A DNA stretch of 18,093 bases from Planctomycetales bacterium (GTDB lineage Bacteria > Planctomycetota > SZUA-567), in the NCBI GenBank assembly GCA_025997475.1, contig BNUQ01000041.1, forward strand, positions 1 through 18,093, read 5' to 3'. Shown one piece after another: positions 1 through 10,051 of this stretch. Each line of letters opens with the position of its first letter. Positions within the stretch are counted from its first letter, which is position 1. A program made the translations under genes and the position numbers. The notes under the pieces were generated by a model. It made no database searches. It was not told where the DNA came from and was given only the letters and a program-made list of their open reading frames with translations.

Positions 1-1
1 T

Positions 2-1585
2 TTCGGCGGATTATTTATCGCATCGTTTATTTTCAATCTGGCAATGAGAACTGAACACGCGGCGTTTAATTTTTATTTTCCAGCGACGCGGTTTTGGGAA
101 CTTTTTGCGGGCGGGTTGTTGGCGCTCGCGGTCAGAAATTATCGCGCCGTGTCGGTCAACATCGCCTCTTTGGGCAAGCGGTATGTCGTAAAAATTCCGC
201 TGTCCGCGGCGTCGCTCGCCGGCGCGGAGAGGTTTCGTAAATTTTTATCGCTGACTGGCGCGGTGCTGTTGGCGGTCGCGGTGTTCGTGTCGTTGGGACG
301 AAAGACCTATCCGGGGGTTGGCGCATTGGTTCCAGTTATCGGCGCGACTTTTTTGATTTGGGCGGGGGCGAGTGCGCCGGTCAATCGCCTGATTTTGTCG
401 AATAAAATTTTGGTGTGGATTGGTCTGATAAGTTATCCGTTGTATTTGTGGCATTGGGTATTTTTGTCGTTCGGTCGAATCATCAACGGCGGAGAAATGC
501 CGGTCGCGACGCGCTTTATTTTGCTTGGCTTGGCGGCGGCGTTTTCGGTCATCACCTATTTCGCGATTGAAAAACCGATACGGTTCGGCAAGAAATGGCG
601 GAATATAAAATTGGTCTTAACTTGGCGGTCATACCGGCAACCGCTGTTCGATGTAAAAACATTCGGATTGCTCGTCGTAATGTTGGCGGTCGGGCTGGCG
701 GGGTGGCGGATTGTCACGGCAGAGTTGCATGGCGAATTGACGGAAGCAAGAGATGCGTGGAATAATACGCCATACTATTTCCGCTATGACCGATATGGAG
801 AGACATCGAAGTGGCGAAGCCAATACGGCTTGCGGGACAGCATCGAGAAATACGCCGGAAAAAGAATCGCCGATATTGAATTTTTTAACGATGTCGGCTC
901 CGACCAAACAATCGCGGTAATCGGCGACAGCCACGCGGAACAAATTTACACGGCGGTGGCGAGTTACTGCGCTAAACGAGGCGTAAATTGTCTTTTGTTG
1001 GCGCGTGGTGGCGGTGTTTTGTCGTGGCAAGAAAAGCGAAGCCCCAATCGCATAACCGAAGATAGGCGTTGGTGGTCAGACATTGCGGCAATTGACGAGG
1101 TATTAGTCAACAAAAAAGACATTAAGAGAATAATTATCAGCAACATTTATTCCAATATTCGGAAAGAAGATTACGAGTCGCTCCAAGAGACGGTAAATAC
1201 GTTGACCGCCGCCGGCAAAGAAGTGATTATTCGGTTAGACAATCCGGCGTTCCCTTTTTCACCCTTTGAGATTTGGAGAGGACGTCCGCTCCCATCTTTT
1301 TTATCAACACTTTTGCCTCCGAAAAAAGAAATGCCCAAACTTCCTTCCCGTGCGGAAATTTTAGCGGGCGAGGAACAATCGGGACATCGTGAGGCGATTT
1401 CGCGGATTGTCGGCGCGACAATTGTTGATTCGTTCGACGTGTTTTGCCCCGATAACGATTGCGTAATTTTTGACGAAGCGGGAAACATAATGTATGTTGA
1501 TATCAACCACCTTTCTCTTTACGGCGCCGAGTATCAAGTGAAACACCAATTAGCCCCGTATTTGGAAATTCCGGCGGCGGAATAG
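2..1585 (+). CDS. Acyltransferase-3 family membrane protein with C-terminal SGNH domain, 5' end missing
   Basis: The reading frame is open from base 2, so the N-terminus lies outside the window; 527 residues are visible, while OafA-like proteins are usually 600-700. The visible N-terminal part is membrane-embedded, with segments such as FWELFAGGLLALAV, LVWIGLISYPLYLWHWVF and FILLGLAAAFSVITYFAIEKP. The ISYPLYLWHW stretch is characteristic of acyltransferase 3 (OafA/YrhL). After a last hydrophobic segment near base 660 comes an SGNH-like domain: GDSH (Ser at about visible residue 310) supplies the nucleophile, and DINHLS (Asp 500, His 503) the Asp-His pair. Family members O-acylate surface polysaccharides or peptidoglycan: the membrane domain moves the acyl group and the SGNH domain acts outside. 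The substrate cannot be read from the sequence. The gene converges on the gene at 1717-2793. Confidence 0.9.
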   Translation, partial: FGGLFIASFIFNLAMRTEHAAFNFYFPATRFWELFAGGLLALAVRNYRAVSVNIASLGKRYVVKIPLSAASLAGAERFRKFLSLTGAVLLAVAVFVSLGRKTYPGVGALVPVIGATFLIWAGASAPVNRLILSNKILVWIGLISYPLYLWHWVFLSFGRIINGGEMPVATRFILLGLAAAFSVITYFAIEKPIRFGKKWRNIKLVLTWRSYRQPLFDVKTFGLLVVMLAVGLAGWRIVTAELHGELTEARDAWNNTPYYFRYDRYGETSKWRSQYGLRDSIEKYAGKRIADIEFFNDVGSDQTIAVIGDSHAEQIYTAVASYCAKRGVNCLLLARGGGVLSWQEKRSPNRITEDRRWWSDIAAIDEVLVNKKDIKRIIISNIYSNIRKEDYESLQETVNTLTAAGKEVIIRLDNPAFPFSPFEIWRGRPLPSFLSTLLPPKKEMPKLPSRAEILAGEEQSGHREAISRIVGATIVDSFDVFCPDNDCVIFDEAGNIMYVDINHLSLYGAEYQVKHQLAPYLEIPAAE

Positions 1586-1620
1586 CGGAAAAATAAATGT
1601 TTGAAATGCTCTATTCAATT

Positions 1621-1642
1621 GCCACGCCTTTTAAGGCGTGGC
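1621..1642. repeat. Perfect palindromic hairpin after the acyltransferase gene
   Basis: A 10-bp stem (GCCACGCCTT / AAGGCGTGGC) with a 2-base loop lies 36 bases past the acyltransferase stop. It has no T-run of its own. It may act with the neighbouring terminator or be a remnant of a small palindromic repeat. The terminator stem at 16077-16105 also contains GCCACGC/GCGTGGC. Confidence 0.5.
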
Positions 1643-1654
1643 GGGTAGTCAAAT

Positions 1655-1692
1655 AAAAAAGCGGGACGCTTTTCGCGTCCCGCTTTTTTTTC
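1655..1692. terminator. Bidirectional rho-independent terminator
   Basis: The stem GCGGGACGC / GCGTCCCGC (1661-1683, 5-base loop) is preceded by a run of A and followed by eight T, so it reads as an intrinsic terminator on both strands. It lies between the convergent acyltransferase (+) and cysteine-rich repeat protein (-) genes and can serve both. Confidence 0.9.
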
Positions 1693-1716
1693 ACGCTTAA
1701 TTCACTTAACGTCGGC

Positions 1717-2793
1717 TTATTCCGCCACATCAGCGTCGGTTTTCGCCACTTCGGCGGTTATTGCCGACGCTTCTTCCGGCGCTTCCGCCGCTTCCGCCGC
1801 CGGAGATTCCACTTCCAGTTTCACCTCCGCTTTCGGCGCCACTTCTTCTTTCGCCGGTTTCGCTTCTTTTACTTCTTCTTTTGCCGGCGTCGCGTCCGCT
1901 TTTTTCACTTCCGTTTTCGGCGCGGCGGCGGTGCCCAGATATTCGGCGCGGGCTTTGGCGATTTCCGCCTGCACTTCGCTTTCAAGGACTTTTTTCTTGA
2001 CGCATTCCGTTACCTCTTTGTAAGTGCAAACCGGCACTTTCTTTTTGACGGTTTTGGTCAGCGTAACCGGCACTTTTTCACAGACGATTTTCGTCGCGTC
2101 CACCTCGCGCAACACTTTAACTTTGACTTTGACCTGCGTCGGTTCCCACACGCATTCCATCACCTTGCGGACTTCTTCTTTGATTTCCGGGACGCTGGTG
2201 CGGACTTTGCACGGCACGGTTTCCCAGACCTTTTCGTAAGTCGTTATCGGCACGGTTTTCTTTTGCTTGATGGCGACTTTTTCCAACTTGCCGGTTTCGG
2301 GATTGCAGACCTTTTCATAGCCGCAAATTTCTTCGACTTCCTGTTCGACGACTTTGCGGACGGTCTTGCAGACCTGACGCTCAATCGTTTCTTCTTTGGT
2401 GTTCAGCACGCAGACCTTGAAAGTTTTCTCGACTTCTTTCTGCACCGGTTTTTCGACGGTGATTTCCTGTTCTTCCCAGAACGGTTTTTGCACTTTGCAC
2501 GGCACTTCTTTTTGCACCGTTTGATAGACGGTGTAAGGCACTTCTTCGCAGACGATTTTGTAGCCGCGTTCCGGCACCAATTTTTTGACCGGCACTTTAA
2601 TCGTCACGTAGCGCGGCGCCGGCGCTTTTTGGCACGGATTGCATTCGTTCACGACCTTCTGGCACGGCGTAACTTTGGCTTTGCACGGCGCACATTCGCC
2701 GCAACTTGCTTTCGGCTGACGACCGCAGTCGTCGCTCGCGAACGCCGGCATTGCCGCCAACACCGCCGCCGCCAATCCCCAAGTCCACTTCAT
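1717..2793 (-). CDS. Secreted cysteine-rich VP-x-TV repeat protein (planctomycete YTV-like)
   Basis: The protein has 358 residues from the ATG at 2793-2791. That start is chosen because a GGAGGAAG ribosome-binding site lies 4 bases upstream and it gives a clean signal peptide (MKWTWGLAAAVLAAMPAFA, cleavage before SDDC); the frame is open further upstream without such a site. The mature part has 18 cysteines: a dense cluster in about residues 20-55 (DDC, SCGEC, PCQK, ECNPC), then irregular repeats of the type VPxTVxKxVPxC (for example VPYTVYQTVQKEVPC) to about residue 280. The last ~80 residues are Ala/Glu/Lys/Pro-rich, cysteine-free and probably disordered. Such repeats resemble the YTV proteins of planctomycetes, proposed to form a disulfide-linked protein envelope; this assignment is by pattern only. 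No catalytic motif is seen. The function is likely structural. Confidence 0.8.
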   Translation of the reverse strand: MKWTWGLAAAVLAAMPAFASDDCGRQPKASCGECAPCKAKVTPCQKVVNECNPCQKAPAPRYVTIKVPVKKLVPERGYKIVCEEVPYTVYQTVQKEVPCKVQKPFWEEQEITVEKPVQKEVEKTFKVCVLNTKEETIERQVCKTVRKVVEQEVEEICGYEKVCNPETGKLEKVAIKQKKTVPITTYEKVWETVPCKVRTSVPEIKEEVRKVMECVWEPTQVKVKVKVLREVDATKIVCEKVPVTLTKTVKKKVPVCTYKEVTECVKKKVLESEVQAEIAKARAEYLGTAAAPKTEVKKADATPAKEEVKEAKPAKEEVAPKAEVKLEVESPAAEAAEAPEEASAITAEVAKTDADVAE

Positions 2794-3020
2794 CGCTCTT
2801 CCTCCATAAAAAGAAAAAAATGACCGACAGTTATCCCCCTGTAACCGCAATTAGACCCCGGCACGAAAATTTACCAGAGCCGACCCGTCAATTTTCGCCA
2901 GAAAAGCGGCGAAAAACGACGATTGTCGCCGGCGGGTTTTGACATCGCCGACCATTTATCTAATTACCGGCGCGGGGAAATTCGTTTTATTTTTTCCGGT
3001 TGGGTTCGGTTGAGAGGGGG
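2794..3020. other. Intergenic upstream region of the cysteine-rich protein gene
   Basis: This stretch should carry the promoter of the minus-strand gene ending at 1717, but no convincing -35/-10 pair is visible. A TTGACG on the minus strand at 2891-2886 has no -10 at normal spacing. No coding region is supported; the open frames across it have no ribosome-binding site and run into repeats. Confidence 0.4.
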
Positions 3021-3116
3021 CAATGAGCAGGGGACAGTAGGCAGTGAAAGAGCAATTAAAAATTACAAATTTCGGAGTTCGATTCTCAAATTCGCTTCGC
3101 GCAATTTTTAATAAAT
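3021..3116. repeat. Heptad-array element, copy 1
   Basis: Four imperfect 7-base units beginning with CA (CAATGAG, CAGGGGA, CAGTAGG, CAGTGAA; 3021-3048) are followed by AATTAAA/AATTACA units. These run into CGGAGTT and then the core CAAATTCGCTTCGCGC (3087-3102). The arms ATTAAAAATT (3055-3064) and AATTTTTAAT (3103-3112) are inverted repeats. The core recurs exactly at 3411-3426 in the same orientation. Confidence 0.7.
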
Positions 3117-3404
3117 TCCGACAGCCGCCCTGAAAGGGCGAAACATATCAGCCTATGGTAAGCGGCGACGCGCTATCAGCCGCGCCACCATAGGTAAAGA
3201 CGGCGCGAAGCGCCAACCGCAATTGGACGGTTCGCCGCGTTTTGGCGAACCGCTTTCGCCGCCAATGGCGGCGAGATGCCGCCTAACGGCGGGACTGTCG
3301 GATGGTTTTATCAATCAACCGTTACCCAGGGTGGCGGCGCGAAGAGCGTGCGCCTTACCCTGGGCTGATATACGTCGCGCTTTCAGCGCGGACCGGCGGA
3401 ATTT
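3117..3404. repeat. Palindromic repeat cluster with hairpin-bearing inverted ends
   Basis: The left end begins TCCGACAGCC, then hairpin GCCCTGAAAGGGC, ATATCAGCC and GGTAAG. The reverse complement of the right end (about 3358-3404) reads the same way: TCCGCCGGTC, hairpin GCGCTGAAAGCGC, ATATCAGCCC and GGTAAG. Between them are further hairpins, including GGTTCGCC/GGCGAACC near 3229-3251 and TCGCCGCC/GGCGGCGA near 3257-3275. A shorter copy of the same family is at 17936-18050. The open frame crossing this region is not treated as a gene. Confidence 0.75.
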
Positions 3405-3447
3405 GATTTTCAAATTCGCTTCGCGCGATTTCAACTCTCAACTCTCA
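3400..3447. repeat. Heptad-array element, copy 2, overlapping the lpdA 3' end
   Basis: The core CGGAATTTGATTTT plus CAAATTCGCTTCGCGC (3411-3426) matches copy 1 almost base for base. It is followed by CAACTCT heptads (3432-3445), which on the minus strand form the last codons and the TGA stop of the dihydrolipoamide dehydrogenase gene. Confidence 0.75.
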
Positions 3448-4759
3448 ATTTCGCGAGCGCTTCGGCGATGGTCGGGTGCGGGAAAATCACTGCGTTTAGC
3501 CGGTCGGCGGGAATTTGCCACGTCATCATCATCGCCAAAGAGTGAATCCACTCGCCGCCGTTGCCGCCCAAAATATGCGCCCCTAAAATTTGCCGCGTGT
3601 CCGGCGCGAGCAGAATTTTCAGCACGCCCGTTTCGTCGGGAAATTCAATCGCGTAACGCCCCGCGACCGCGAGCGGCGTCGTGATTTTTTGATACGGCGT
3701 CGCGGCGGCTTTTAGTTGTTCTTCGGTCGCGCCGACCATCGCGACTTCCGGCGCGGTATAAACCGCCGCCGGCATCGCGTCGTAACGCATTCGGGCGTCG
3801 CCGCCGAACATATTTTCCACCGCGATTAAACCCTCGCGCGTCGCCGCGTGCGCCAATAAACACCGCCCCGTAACGTCGCCGCACGCCCAAATACCGGCGA
3901 TATTGGTTCGTCCGGCGTCGTCGGTTTTGACCCCGTGCCGGTCATAGGCGACGCCGACTTCGTCCAAGCCCAAACCGGCGACGCGGGGCGTTCGCCCCAA
4001 CGCCGCGAGGACGGTTGCCGCTTCGACCGTGTGAAGGCCGTCGGCGTGGGTGAAAGTAACTTTTCGCACGTCGCCGTCGGCTTCGACTTTTTCGACTTTA
4101 CTTTCAAGGTAAAAATTGATGCCGGATTTTTTCAGCGCCAATAACAGCCGTTTGGCGATTTCACCGTCGAGCGCGCCGCCGATTTGTTTGGTCATTTCGA
4201 TAATCGTTACCGGCACGCCGACGGCGTGAAAAAACGACGCCAATTCCAAGCCAATCACGCCGCCGCCCAACACGACGAGCGAAGCGGGCAGGGCGGACAA
4301 ATTCAGCGTTTCGGCGCTGTCGAGGGTCAGCGCGGCGAGCGGCGGACGCGCCGGTTGACCGCCGGCGGCGATTAAAATGTTGGCGGCGGCAAACGTTTCC
4401 CCGTTCGCTTCCACCTGATTCGGCGCGACGATTTTGGCGCTGGCGTGGACCGTTTCGACGCGCGCTTTTTTTAACATTGCCGCGATGCCGGCGGTCAGTT
4501 GCGCGACGATTTGTTTTTGGCGCGTTTGCAATCCGGCGAAATCAAGAGCGACCGTGCCGGTCAATTCCGGCGTTTTTTTCAGCGCGGCAAGCAGATGCGC
4601 GGTTTTCAGCCACGTTTTCGTCGGGATGCAACCGGCGTGCAAACACGTCCCGCCGAGAGTTTGCTCTTCAATCAGCAACACTTTTTTACCAAGCGCCCCG
4701 GCGCGCGCCGCGGCTTCATAGCCCCCCGGTCCGCCGCCGATAACGATGAGGTCATACAT
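3431..4759 (-). CDS. lpdA: Dihydrolipoamide dehydrogenase (E3)
   Basis: This 442-residue FAD/NAD(P) disulfide oxidoreductase reoxidises dihydrolipoyl groups of 2-oxoacid dehydrogenase complexes or the glycine cleavage system, passing electrons to NAD+. It shows an N-terminal FAD fold (VIGGGPGGYEAA, residues 6-17), the redox pair C39/C44 in GGTCLHAGCIPTK, a second dinucleotide fold (VVLGGGVIGLELASFF), the GIWACGDVTG flavin motif and the C-terminal HPTIAE catalytic His-Glu (H428, E433). The start is the ATG at 4759, with AAGGAG about 8 bases upstream; the frame is open beyond it. No E1, E2 or glycine-cleavage gene is adjacent, so the partner complex is unknown. It is divergent from ftsW across about 110 bases. 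The C-terminal LRVES and stop are written by the heptads of a repeat element. Confidence 0.95.
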   Translation of the reverse strand: MYDLIVIGGGPGGYEAAARAGALGKKVLLIEEQTLGGTCLHAGCIPTKTWLKTAHLLAALKKTPELTGTVALDFAGLQTRQKQIVAQLTAGIAAMLKKARVETVHASAKIVAPNQVEANGETFAAANILIAAGGQPARPPLAALTLDSAETLNLSALPASLVVLGGGVIGLELASFFHAVGVPVTIIEMTKQIGGALDGEIAKRLLLALKKSGINFYLESKVEKVEADGDVRKVTFTHADGLHTVEAATVLAALGRTPRVAGLGLDEVGVAYDRHGVKTDDAGRTNIAGIWACGDVTGRCLLAHAATREGLIAVENMFGGDARMRYDAMPAAVYTAPEVAMVGATEEQLKAAATPYQKITTPLAVAGRYAIEFPDETGVLKILLAPDTRQILGAHILGGNGGEWIHSLAMMMTWQIPADRLNAVIFPHPTIAEALAKLRVES

Positions 4760-4869
4760 TGGGTTTTCTCCTTTTGTTTTGTCTCGCGGTAGTTGTCGCA
4801 ATTTTAATTGATAACCGTCCGATAATACACGGAAAAGAATCCTTATCCGTAATTTTGCCGGTGTCCCCG

Positions 4870-6051
4870 ATGAATAACCAAAATAACGATGAAACCGCCG
4901 CCGGTCTCGCCGTGTGGCGGACGATTTTTATGGCGAGCGTCTTCACGCTGGCGGCGCTCGGCGTGGTGCTGGTTTATTCCGCCAGTTGCGTCCGCGCCGC
5001 CGCCGGCGGAATTGATTCGATTTTTTTGCAACGCCAATTGTTGTGGCTCGTTTTGGGCGTCGGCGGCTACGCGGTCGCGTCGCGGATTGACTGGGCGCGG
5101 CGCGGGCGCTGGATTGGCGCGTTGTTTTTATTGACGCTGTTGCTACTGGCGGCGGTGCGAATTCCGGGCGTCGGGGCGAAAGTCAACGGCGCGTATCGCT
5201 GGTTGCGGTTAGGCGGTTTTAATATGCAACCGTCGGAGTTGGCGAAATTCGCCGCCGTGCTGGCTTTGTCCGCCTTTTTGTCGCGTTTCCCCGCGAAACT
5301 GCCGTTTTGGCGCGGTTTTTTACCGGCGGGACTGATGGTCGGCGTCGTCGGCGGTTTGGTGGTTATCGAGCCGGATGTCGGCACGGCGGCGCTCATCGGC
5401 GCCGTCGCCGGTTCGATGTTGGTGGTCGGCGGGGCGCGGTGGTGGCAAATCGCGCTGATTTTCGGCGGCGCGGCGAGCGGCGCGGCGTGGTTCGGCGTGC
5501 ATAAATTCGACTACATCTTAAAGCGCGTCGAAGCGTGGCAAACCAATTCGATTGAAGGCGCGGGCTATCAAATTCATATGAGCAAAGTCGCGCTCGGCAG
5601 CGGCGGCGTTACCGGTATGGGGCTCGGCGAGGGACCCGCCAAACTCTTTTATTTGCCCGAAGCGCACACCGATTTTATTTTCGCGATTGCCGGACAGGAA
5701 CTCGGTCTGGTCGGTTGCCTGACCATCGTCGGCGCGTTCGGCGCGCTCGTCGTCGCCGGCATTAAATTGCTCGGTCGCGCCCGCGACAAATTTTCCGGCT
5801 TATTGATTTACGGCGCGGTGATGATGCTCGGTTTGCAAGCCGCGTTTAATTTGGCGGTGGTAACGGCGTCCATTCCGCCGAAAGGCATTTCTCTGCCGTT
5901 TGTCAGTTTTGGCGGGAGCGGCTTGTTTATCGCGCTCACGACCGCCGGCGCGGTGTTGAGCGTCAGCCGCCCGCCGCGCCGCGCGAAAATGCCCGACGCC
6001 GTGCTGGTGTATGTCTGCGGCGGCGCGAGGCAAGCGACAATTCACAATTAA
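4870..6051 (+). CDS. ftsW: FtsW/RodA/SpoVE-type peptidoglycan polymerase
   Basis: A SEDS-family integral membrane glycosyltransferase of 393 residues, with about ten hydrophobic segments. SEDS proteins polymerise lipid II into glycan strands together with a class B penicillin-binding protein. Seen here: NGAYRWLRLGGFNMQPSELAKF (split around residues 110-125), EPDVGTA (about 167), YLPEAHTDFIFAIAGQELGLVG (from about 261) and LPFVSFGGSG (about 342). KLFYLPEAHTDFIFA favours FtsW/SpoVE over RodA. The ATG at 4870 is chosen because the frame upstream runs into the lpdA start region; no strong ribosome-binding site precedes it, and GTG 4861 or ATG 4930 are alternatives. No penicillin-binding protein, mur or ftsZ gene is adjacent. 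The last residues (about ATIHN) and the TAA come from a downstream heptad repeat. Confidence 0.9.
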   Translation: MNNQNNDETAAGLAVWRTIFMASVFTLAALGVVLVYSASCVRAAAGGIDSIFLQRQLLWLVLGVGGYAVASRIDWARRGRWIGALFLLTLLLLAAVRIPGVGAKVNGAYRWLRLGGFNMQPSELAKFAAVLALSAFLSRFPAKLPFWRGFLPAGLMVGVVGGLVVIEPDVGTAALIGAVAGSMLVVGGARWWQIALIFGGAASGAAWFGVHKFDYILKRVEAWQTNSIEGAGYQIHMSKVALGSGGVTGMGLGEGPAKLFYLPEAHTDFIFAIAGQELGLVGCLTIVGAFGALVVAGIKLLGRARDKFSGLLIYGAVMMLGLQAAFNLAVVTASIPPKGISLPFVSFGGSGLFIALTTAGAVLSVSRPPRRAKMPDAVLVYVCGGARQATIHN

Positions 6052-6155
6052 CAATTAACAATGGTGGAGTTTTTATGGACAAAACCGCAAGCGCGCGCGA
6101 AGCGAATTTTCAAACTCCGCAATTGTGAATTGTTAATTGTTAATTGTTAATTGTT
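6038..6155. repeat. Heptad-array element, copy 3, at the ftsW 3' end
   Basis: The left arm has CAATTCA/CAATTAA heptads (6038-6062) and the right arm their inverted counterparts (about 6118-6155), able to form a long hairpin. The core between them carries GGAGTTT inverted at both sides (near 6065 and 6112) and, on the minus strand, AAATTCGCTTCGCGCG, the same core as copies 1 and 2. The ftsW stop codon (6049-6051) lies inside the left arm. Confidence 0.8.
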
Positions 6156-6355
6156 TCTTGAAACGATTTCTCCTTCGGCGGTAAGTGAGCGGTGGAAACG
6201 GCGCGGGTAGCCGTGCGCACCGCCTCGCGGGCGTCAATTGTAACCGAATAAATGGCGGGCGCGCCGTATTTCGTCAAGCGGTTTCATTTATTTTGCCGAT
6301 AGCAAAGAGACAAACAGGCGTGTTCTCTTCACGGCGAACATCAGGGAGGTTGATA
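6156..6355 (+). other. Leader region of the first secretin gene
   Basis: About 200 bases without a supported gene. A nested hairpin is visible: outer stem GCGGTG/CACCGC (6189-6194 with 6218-6223) and inner stem ACGGC/GCCGT (6198-6202 with 6210-6214). A weaker AAGAGA/TCTCTT pair lies near 6305-6330. No known riboswitch consensus and no clear promoter was recognised. The open frame starting at 6185 crosses it, but lacks a signal peptide at its N-terminus and a ribosome-binding site. Confidence 0.35.
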
Positions 6356-9439
<3,084 letters not shown>

Positions 9440-9539
9440 AACGATTTCTCACAGCGGCACAGAGCCACAGAGTCCCACAGAGAGGAAAATGAAATCATGT
9501 ATAGTGGTTTGATTCTAAAAATGAACCGCGACATGCCGT

Positions 9540-9880
9540 AATTAAAAATTACAAACTCAGGTTACGCGCGCCCCAAAATAGCAACTGACTTGAAAAAATA
9601 AAATCCTTAAAAAAAACGCCGTAGGCGTTTAAGGTGAATAACCCCGACCAAGCGACACGTTCTATCGTCGCGCCGGTCGGGGATAACGCCGCCCAATGAC
9701 CGAACCCCGACAGGGGTTCAACAAAAAGTTCAACCCCTATCGGGGTTGTGTCCGTCGGGGCGCTTTTCCCCGAGTTGCGCGGCGGATACCGCCTCGCCGC
9801 TCCACTCGGGGTTATTCACCTTAAGCCCCTGTCGGGGCTTTTAGCGGAGTTGATGATGACAAATTCGCGTAACCTGAGTT
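9540..9880. repeat. Middle inverted repeat of the nested element
   Basis: AACTCAGGTTACGCG at 9554-9568 is perfectly inverted at 9866-9880. The left side is preceded by AATTAAAAATTACAAA (9540-9555), a 16-base sequence also found at 3054-3069 in heptad element copy 1. Confidence 0.8.
9611..9842. repeat. Inner palindromic repeat with multi-hairpin interior
   Basis: TTAAGGTGAATAACCCCGA at 9629-9647 is perfectly inverted at 9806-9824 (19 bp). Each arm carries a small hairpin on its outer side (AACGCC-GTA-GGCGTT and AAGCCCC-TGT-CGGGGCTT). Inside are further hairpins: CCCCGACC/GGTCGGGG, GAACCCC/GGGGTTC, CAACCCC/GGGGTTG, TCGGGG/CCCCGA and GGCGG/CCGCC. The whole could fold as a branched structure. 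Confidence 0.85.
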
Positions 9881-10051
9881 AAGTAAAATTTAGTTCAATT
9901 TTTAAGTTAAACGACCATAACTTTATATTTTTTTTCTCTCTCCGTTCTTCCTCTGTGGCTCTGTGCCTCTGTGAGAAACGTTCTTGCTCTTTTTTATGCT
10001 GTGCCTCTGTGAGAAATAATTTATCAAACAAATAAAACCGAAGGAGACATA

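Larger units (their letters stand above)
9441..10016. repeat. Outer inverted CACAGAG repeats enclosing the inter-secretin region
   Basis: The left arm (9445-9472) and the reverse complement of the right arm (9951-9978) match at 27 of 28 bases and consist of CACAGAG units. An extra 18-base copy of the right arm's outer half lies at 9999-10016. The left arm begins about 5 bases after the stop of the first secretin gene, and the right arm ends 36 bases before the second. No gene is supported inside. Confidence 0.85.

Noticed and set aside
2263..2823. 186-residue plus-strand frame with FDFLFDDF-like repeats
   Set aside because: It is the mirror of the Val/Lys/Glu repeats in the cysteine-rich protein gene on the minus strand, without a ribosome-binding site.
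2863..2891. Promoter for the cysteine-rich protein gene from TTGACG on the minus strand
   Set aside because: No acceptable -10 hexamer lies at 16-18 bases; the A/T-rich TAAATT is only 12 bases away.
3021..3048. CRISPR-like or coding explanation for the heptad arrays
   Set aside because: Units are contiguous 7-base repeats without spacers, shift frame every unit and lie in intergenic space.
3223..3684. 153-residue plus-strand frame over the repeat block and lpdA 3' end
   Set aside because: It crosses palindromic repeats and lpdA antisense, has Arg/Ala/Ser-rich content and no ribosome-binding site.
4759..4869. N-terminal extension of FtsW from the ATG at 4759
   Set aside because: It would overlap the lpdA start and its ribosome-binding site and adds residues not expected in the family.
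6185..6355. ATG at 6185 as start of the first secretin gene
   Set aside because: The GTG at 6356 has a strong GGGAGG site and begins a signal peptide; the 57 upstream residues are Arg/Gly-rich without such features.
9441..10016. CRISPR array between the secretin genes
   Set aside because: Repeats are inverted and nested, not regularly spaced direct repeats with unique spacers, and no cas gene is near.
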